Assembly: GCA_027019885.1 (NCBI GenBank)
Contig: JALUWC010000325.1
Coordinates: 1-9,313, forward strand
Direction of reading: 5' to 3'
Origin: Geoglobus sp.
Lineage (GTDB): Archaea > Halobacteriota > Archaeoglobi > Archaeoglobales > Archaeoglobaceae
Length of the DNA: 9,313 bases
Each line of letters starts with the position of its first letter. Position 1 is the first letter of the stretch. The translations under genes and the position numbers were made by a program. The notes under the pieces are model-generated. The model was not told the DNA's origin. It saw only the letters and a program-made list of their open reading frames with translations, and searched no databases. This document shows positions 4,750 to 9,313 of the stretch, piece by piece.

Positions 4750-5173
4750 CACCACCGCAGCGTTCTCAATACTTTTCGTGTTCTCACTTATCGCTTTCGG
4801 AATGATTTACTCTGTTGTTTCCAACACAGCGAAAACTTACGCTGTTGAGCTGAGAGATAAAAAAGAAAGAATTGAGAGCAGCACAAACACAAGGCTTGAG
4901 ATCCTAAATCTCACAACAACAGCATCTGGGGCACAGCACAATCTCAGCGTTATTGTTAGAAACACCGGCACATCAACCCTTCATCCTGAGTATTTCGATG
5001 TGTTAGTTGATGGACTGAAATACAGCTTCACCTACTCGTCATCACCTCTCTACCCGAGCACGGAAACCCAGATCGATGTTTATGGAATTCCTGGAGGCAT
5101 TAACACCACTCACAGACTGAAGATTGTTACCGAAAATGGATATGCTATCTATGTTGAATACACGGTGACCTGA
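4739..5173 (+). CDS. arlF: Archaellum stator protein ArlF (FlaF)
   Basis: The 144-residue protein has one N-terminal membrane helix (about 7-28, FSILFVFSLIAF) without a class III cleavage site. A short helix (KTYAVELRDKKERI, 32-45) is followed by an archaellin-like beta-sandwich domain (about 52-144). ArlF binds S-layer protein in the pseudoperiplasm and with ArlG acts as the static part of the motor. Sequons at N57 (NLT), N68 (NLS) and N122 (NTT) lie in the outward-facing domain. The ATG at 4739 overlaps the arlD stop by 11 bases. Its ribosome binding site is less regular than in the other genes (AGGGGGT ending 11 bases upstream, or GTGAG ending 4 bases upstream), so coupling to arlD translation may matter more. 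Confidence 0.88.
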   Translation: MGFSTTAAFSILFVFSLIAFGMIYSVVSNTAKTYAVELRDKKERIESSTNTRLEILNLTTTASGAQHNLSVIVRNTGTSTLHPEYFDVLVDGLKYSFTYSSSPLYPSTETQIDVYGIPGGINTTHRLKIVTENGYAIYVEYTVT

Positions 5174-5174
5174 C

Positions 5175-5612
5175 ATGGGATTTGGGGATGTCGCAACGCA
5201 TCTCATATTTTTCATTGCAGCTATAGTTCTTGCATCATCAGCTGCGGCAATAATGTTTACAACTGTGCAGAAGGTGACAATAGAGGCGAATGAGCAGGGG
5301 GAAGTGATGAAAAAGGTTGTGGGTACGGATTTTGACATCATAAATGATCCAGCTAATGTGATCTACAACTCGACACTGGGAGCTTACATAATCTACATTA
5401 AAAATACAGGCAGTGAGGAGATATACGTCACGAACACGACTCTTACTGTCCTGCTAAATGGCGCTGTTGTCAACTTTCAGTCCAATGCCATCTCTATAAA
5501 ACCCGGTGAGACGGCAACTCTCTACATCTATTCTGCAAAGATAGGCGGAACTGCGAAGCTTTCGGTCATAACTGATGTTGGGATAAAAAAGACATTTGAG
5601 TTCCAGGGGTGA
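5175..5612 (+). CDS. arlG: Archaellum stator protein ArlG (FlaG)
   Basis: The 145-residue protein begins MGFGDVATHL with a single membrane helix (about 8-30, IFFIAAIVLASSAAAIMF). After it comes a linker helix and a soluble beta-sandwich (about 52-145) that includes AYIIYIKNTGSEEI (70-83), a pattern also seen in ArlF and archaellins. ArlG forms filaments that ArlF caps, and together they anchor the motor to the S-layer. Sequons are visible at N65 (NST) and N87 (NTT). The start lies one base after the arlF stop, and its GGTGACC site is inside the end of arlF. Similar size and topology to ArlF suggest the two genes are ancient duplicates. Confidence 0.88.
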   Translation: MGFGDVATHLIFFIAAIVLASSAAAIMFTTVQKVTIEANEQGEVMKKVVGTDFDIINDPANVIYNSTLGAYIIYIKNTGSEEIYVTNTTLTVLLNGAVVNFQSNAISIKPGETATLYIYSAKIGGTAKLSVITDVGIKKTFEFQG

Positions 5613-5618
5613 AAGAGG

Positions 5619-6311
5619 ATGACCTTCTATTCTGTTCAGATCCCGAACGATGAGTTCCACAAGAAGCTTGGAGGCGGGATCCCGAAAGGAACTTTTGGAG
5701 TCATAGTTGGTGAGAGTGGAAGCGGGAAGAGTATAGTCTGCCAGAGGATGGTCTACGGGCTTTTGATGAACAATGTATCTGTTACATATCTTTCCACTCA
5801 ATTCACAACAGTTGATTTTGTTAAGCAGATGTCGAGCATAGGTTATTCTGTTGAGAAGTACATAATTTCCGGAGTGATGAAATTCTTTCCCGTTTACCCC
5901 CTCATCAGCCTCCCTAAGAAAAGGAGGGACTACGTTAACAAACTCATATCTGCAAAGCATGTTTTTGAGTCCGATGTGGTCTTTATAGACTCACTCTCCT
6001 CTCTTGTTAAGTTTGATCTCAACAGAGAGTCTGCGATAGACCTTGTTGCTTTTCTCAAGAGATTCACGGCAGCAGGCAATTCCGTCATTGCCACAATACT
6101 CCCGGGAGAGATAGATGATGAGTCTTTACTTGAAATAGAAGCATCATCAACTTTTCTGGCTGAATGCTCCCTTAGAAAATTTGGGACCGACGTAAAGAAC
6201 ACCATGACAATCAAGAAGTACAATCTTGCTCCCGCTCAGTATCAGAAACAGATCGCTTTCAGGGTTGAGCCCAAAATCGGTCTGGTTGTGGAGATTGCAG
6301 CAGTTGCCTGA
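5619..6311 (+). CDS. arlH: Archaellum regulatory ATPase ArlH (FlaH), RecA/KaiC superfamily
   Basis: This is a 230-residue cytosolic protein. Walker A is GESGSGKS (residues 31-38), preceded by LGGGIPKGTFGVIV as in KaiC-like proteins. Walker B is VVFIDS (120-125), and the following DLNRESAIDLVAFLKRF helix (133-149) is typical. ArlH binds ATP, hydrolyses it little or not at all in several species, and docks on the ArlI hexamer. It is thought to control the switch between filament assembly and rotation, and has been found to autophosphorylate in some archaea. The length is normal for the family and both nucleotide motifs are intact, in contrast to the Walker-less relative encoded at 1236-1874. 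The ATG at 5619 lies 6 bases after the arlG stop, with GGGGTGA overlapping that stop as ribosome binding site. Confidence 0.93.
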   Translation: MTFYSVQIPNDEFHKKLGGGIPKGTFGVIVGESGSGKSIVCQRMVYGLLMNNVSVTYLSTQFTTVDFVKQMSSIGYSVEKYIISGVMKFFPVYPLISLPKKRRDYVNKLISAKHVFESDVVFIDSLSSLVKFDLNRESAIDLVAFLKRFTAAGNSVIATILPGEIDDESLLEIEASSTFLAECSLRKFGTDVKNTMTIKKYNLAPAQYQKQIAFRVEPKIGLVVEIAAVA

Positions 6312-6321
6312 GGTGATTGCA

Positions 6322-7965
6322 ATGATGGCAGTGAAAAGTGAGAAGCTTGACGTGGCAATAAAAAGAAATCCCCATCTCAAGCGGTATTTGAACACATTCA
6401 GAAAAAGAGAGGGGACGATTCCGAACTTTGTTATACAGCTTACAAGAGAGATGAAGTCCCTGCCAAGACCAAACATACTCTATCCTGTTGGCGATCCCGT
6501 TTTCATCCACATCTACACCGACAGGGAAGGTAAAAAGAGATACATTGCTATAGAGCCGAGATTGAGGAGGGATGAAGAGGAAAAGTTCAGTGCTGTTCTC
6601 GATGCAATGCTTGAGTTAGCACCTTACGAAACCCCCCCAGAAAGCGATGAGGAGATGGAAAAGTTAATTGACAAGCTCTTTGGTAAGGTTGTTGAGATCT
6701 CTTCTGTAAAAAAAGAGTTCAAAGGAAAGAGCAGATTGTCTCTTTCTTTTTCCAAAATTCCGCTGACGAGAGAAGAAGCCTACAACTATAGATACCTGAT
6801 AAAGAGGGAGGTCATTGGTACAGGCCCTCTTGAACCCCTTATCAGAGACCCCCATATTGAGGACATCCATGTTATAGGGCCAAAGAATACCCATGTGGTT
6901 CACAAAATATTCGACATGATGCCAACCAATATCGATTTTGGCAGCGATCTGAAGATGGCAGAGTATTTGAAAAATCTCGGGGAGAGGATGGGTAGGCCTG
7001 TCAGCGAGAAAGAGCCTGTTGTTGACGGTTCTCTGCCAGATGGCAGCAGAATCAACATAATTTATTCAACAGATGTCAGCCTGAAAGGCCCCTCATTTAC
7101 TATCAGGAAGTTCACGGCCGTACCCATAAGCATAACACAGCTCATAAACTGGGGAACTCTGAGTTCTGAGGTTGCAGCATACCTCTGGCTCTGCTTAGAG
7201 TATGGAATGAGCATATGGGTGAGCGGTGAAACTGCAAGCGGGAAAACCACAACTCTGAATGCCATGATTCCTTTCATAAAGCCAGACTCGAAGATTTACA
7301 CAGCTGAAGATACGCCTGAGGTTCAAGTGCCTCATCCGGTCTGGCAGCAGCTCAATACGAGGGAGAGAGGGGAGGCAGGAAAGGTGGATCTGTTTGACCT
7401 TCTGAGAGCAGCGTTGAGGAGCAGACCCAACTACATAATTGTCGGCGAAATCAGAGGTAAAGAAGGTTCCATTGCATTTCAGGCAATGCAGACCGGGCAT
7501 CCTGTCCTTGCAACATTTCATGCAGGGAGCGTTAAGAAGCTCATACAGCGTTTGACTGGAGAGCCAATAAATGTCCCGATAACCTTCATTGATAACCTGA
7601 ATGTTGTTTTGATTCAGCAGGCTGTTTATAGAAAGGGTCAGTTTTTGAGAAGGTGTCTTGTTATTGAGGAAATAGAGGGATATTACGAGGAGATAGGAGG
7701 TGTTGTGACAAGGTCGGTTTTTGAGTGGGACAGTGTGAATGATGAGCACATCTTCAGAGGGTTATACAACAGTTACGTGCTCGAAAACAAGATAGCTCAG
7801 ACTGCCGGATATGAAGATCCAAGGGAAATCTACAATGAACTTGAGCTTAGGTCGAGGATTCTGAGCAGAATGATAGAGGAGAGGATAATGGACTATTATG
7901 AGGTTGCAAAGGTGATCTGGGGCTTTTACAAGAAAGGGATAGAAGGTTTACCATTCAGGTTGTGA
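6322..7965 (+). CDS. arlI: Archaellum motor ATPase ArlI (FlaI), type II/IV secretion ATPase family
   Basis: From the ATG at 6322 the protein has 547 residues, the usual ArlI size. An upstream in-frame ATG at 6226 would overlap arlH by 86 bases and lacks a binding site, while GAGGTGAT (6310-6317) points to 6322; the adjacent ATG at 6325 is an alternative. The N-terminal domain (about 1-250) is followed by a RecA-like ATPase domain. This has Walker A GETASGKT (302-309), an Asp-box with acidic residues at TAEDTPEV (327-334), Walker B YIIVGEIRG (371-379) and a His-box (HP at 393-394, TFHAGS at 398-403). ArlI forms a hexamer under the membrane platform ArlJ and drives first filament assembly, then rotation. 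All catalytic motifs are intact. arlJ starts 4 bases after the stop. Confidence 0.95.
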   Translation: MMAVKSEKLDVAIKRNPHLKRYLNTFRKREGTIPNFVIQLTREMKSLPRPNILYPVGDPVFIHIYTDREGKKRYIAIEPRLRRDEEEKFSAVLDAMLELAPYETPPESDEEMEKLIDKLFGKVVEISSVKKEFKGKSRLSLSFSKIPLTREEAYNYRYLIKREVIGTGPLEPLIRDPHIEDIHVIGPKNTHVVHKIFDMMPTNIDFGSDLKMAEYLKNLGERMGRPVSEKEPVVDGSLPDGSRINIIYSTDVSLKGPSFTIRKFTAVPISITQLINWGTLSSEVAAYLWLCLEYGMSIWVSGETASGKTTTLNAMIPFIKPDSKIYTAEDTPEVQVPHPVWQQLNTRERGEAGKVDLFDLLRAALRSRPNYIIVGEIRGKEGSIAFQAMQTGHPVLATFHAGSVKKLIQRLTGEPINVPITFIDNLNVVLIQQAVYRKGQFLRRCLVIEEIEGYYEEIGGVVTRSVFEWDSVNDEHIFRGLYNSYVLENKIAQTAGYEDPREIYNELELRSRILSRMIEERIMDYYEVAKVIWGFYKKGIEGLPFRL

Positions 7966-7969
7966 TAGC

Positions 7970-9313
7970 ATGAATGTCAGGCATCTGGGTATAAACGTTG
8001 AAAGGTACATGCGGTTCATTCTGCTTCCATCTTTACTTGGATCTCTTGTTCTCTTTCTCATAGTTTACTTCATCCTATATCCAACTCTTGAGTTTCTCGG
8101 AATGTTCAGGGTTCTATTTCTTACAATACCTGCTTTTGTGGCTCTTCCAGCAATTCTCTATCTCAAAATGGTTGAGATCAGAATGAAGAATGAGATAGAC
8201 AACAACATACACTTCTACATAACCCACATGGGGGCTCTGTCAACATCGGAAATTGACAGAAAGGATCTCATGAAAATTCTGTCTGAAAGATCTGAATACA
8301 AGGCTCTTGCTGAGGAAACAAGAAAGATTTTCCTGTTAATGTCAAGATGGAGAAGAAATCTCGCTCAGGCATGCAGATTCATAGCAAAGAGAACACCAAG
8401 CAAAATCTTTTCGGATTTTCTGGATAGAATGGCTCACGAGCTGGATAGCGGTGAGGATTTCAAGAGTTTCATCAAGAGAGAACAGAAGGTCGTTATGGAA
8501 GATTACATCACACTTTACAACGGGAAGATGTACAGCATAGACATCTTCAAGGAGATATACGTGTCCATAGTCCTTTCACTGAGCTTTTTTGCGGCATTTG
8601 CAATTATAATGCCCTTCCTGACAGGCATAAGTGTGAAGATGACAATTTATCTGATAATGATCTTCTTCTTCATAACGGAGGCAGCCGTACTTCTGTATCT
8701 GAAGGCAGTTGTTCCTGAAGACCCTCTCTGGCAAACGTCTGGAGAGTACACCGACACAGACAGAAAAGTATACAGGATATTCTCTATGTCGCTCCTTGTA
8801 TTCCTTGCTTTGTTTTCGGCACTGCTGTATGCAGACTATGTGCTCGGCATGATAAATCTTCCTTTCACATTTCTCGTTGCCATAGCAATAACTCCTTTTC
8901 TTATCCCCGGATTCATTGCGAGAAAAGAGGAGAGGCTGATATCTGAGAAGGACAGAAATGCACCTTCATTTATAATGAGTCTCGGAGCATCATCATCTGC
9001 GAGAGGAGGAAACATCCTTGAGAGCCTGAAGTACCTCACCGCACATGATTTTGGAGCATTGACTGAGGATGTGAGAGCTCTTTACAGGAGGTTGAACTCG
9101 AGGATAAACAAGAAAAGGGCATGGGAGAAGTTTGCGATCTCAACTAACAGCAATCTCATTTACAGATTCACGGACATGTTTGTTGAGGCAATATCACTTG
9201 GAGCCGAGCCGATTGATGTTGCTGAAATTGTTTCATCCAATTTTATTACAATAAATAATCTCAGAAAGAGAAGGGCTCAGACTTCAAGTTCATTCATAGG
9301 AATTGCTTACGGA
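7970..9313 (+). CDS. arlJ: Archaellum membrane platform protein ArlJ (FlaJ), 3' end outside window
   Basis: An ATG at 7970, 4 bases after the arlI stop, opens a frame that stays open to the last base. The 448 visible residues are about four fifths of a typical ArlJ of around 550. The start is MNVRHLGINVERYMRF, then two membrane helices (about 17-37 and 45-66), a charged cytoplasmic helical region (67-190), four more membrane helices (about 196-217, 224-247, 270-292, 297-316) and a second cytoplasmic helical region. That second region contains SFIMSLGASSSARGGNILE (333-351), a T2SSF (TadC/PilC-like) signature. The two cytoplasmic regions are positively charged and bind the ArlI hexamer. The remaining membrane helices should follow beyond the window. 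The ribosome binding site is weak (GGTTGTGAT), so translation probably depends on coupling to arlI. Confidence 0.93.
   Translation, partial: MNVRHLGINVERYMRFILLPSLLGSLVLFLIVYFILYPTLEFLGMFRVLFLTIPAFVALPAILYLKMVEIRMKNEIDNNIHFYITHMGALSTSEIDRKDLMKILSERSEYKALAEETRKIFLLMSRWRRNLAQACRFIAKRTPSKIFSDFLDRMAHELDSGEDFKSFIKREQKVVMEDYITLYNGKMYSIDIFKEIYVSIVLSLSFFAAFAIIMPFLTGISVKMTIYLIMIFFFITEAAVLLYLKAVVPEDPLWQTSGEYTDTDRKVYRIFSMSLLVFLALFSALLYADYVLGMINLPFTFLVAIAITPFLIPGFIARKEERLISEKDRNAPSFIMSLGASSSARGGNILESLKYLTAHDFGALTEDVRALYRRLNSRINKKRAWEKFAISTNSNLIYRFTDMFVEAISLGAEPIDVAEIVSSNFITINNLRKRRAQTSSSFIGIAYG

Noticed and set aside
6226..6321. Longer N-terminus for arlI starting at the ATG at 6226
   Set aside because: It would overlap arlH by 86 bases, has no binding site, and its 32 extra residues read as a shadow of the arlH frame. 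The GAGGTGAT site points to 6322.
1..9313. CRISPR arrays, insertion sequences, tRNA or rRNA genes
   Set aside because: No spaced repeat array, transposase frame, terminal inverted repeats or tRNA-like cloverleaf was seen on either strand.

Overview
The window looks like a chromosomal segment of a hyperthermophilic euryarchaeon. It carries a complete early part of a euryarchaeal-type archaellum (fla/arl) operon, ribosome binding sites of the GGAGGTGATC type, TATA-like boxes, T-tract terminators, a futalosine-pathway menaquinone gene (MqnD) and a PyrK-type Fe-S flavoprotein subunit. Menaquinone synthesis together with this arl layout points to the Archaeoglobales (Archaeoglobus, Geoglobus or Ferroglobus). 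That placement is an inference from gene content, not from a database match.

Left part (1-1874): the 3' end of pyrK on the plus strand meets mqnD on the minus strand with no spacer between the two stop codons. Upstream of mqnD on the same strand is a 212-residue protein. By eye it follows the fold and spacing of the KaiC/ArlH RecA-like ATPases but has lost both Walker motifs.

Middle (1875-2634): about 760 bases without an intact gene. It holds a GC-rich stretch closed by a perfect 8-bp inverted repeat (candidate small RNA, strand uncertain) and the stop-riddled N-terminal remnant of what looks like a TatD-like metal-dependent hydrolase. Next to these lie a 9-bp direct repeat and the archaellin promoter. 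The promoter region has a perfect 7-2-7 inverted repeat between its TATA box and ribosome binding site, a typical place for an archaeal repressor operator.

Right part (2635-9313): the archaellum operon arlB-arlC-arlD-arlF-arlG-arlH-arlI-arlJ, all on the plus strand, with arlJ running off the window. ArlB is the filament subunit, made with a class III signal peptide. ArlC and ArlD are cytosolic scaffold/switch proteins linking the motor to chemotaxis. ArlF and ArlG are the pseudoperiplasmic stator proteins that contact the S-layer. ArlH is the regulatory RecA-like ATPase, ArlI the hexameric assembly and rotation ATPase, and ArlJ the polytopic membrane platform. Genes from arlC on overlap or are separated by only a few bases, whereas arlB is followed by a T-rich 41-base gap that could let archaellin be transcribed in excess.
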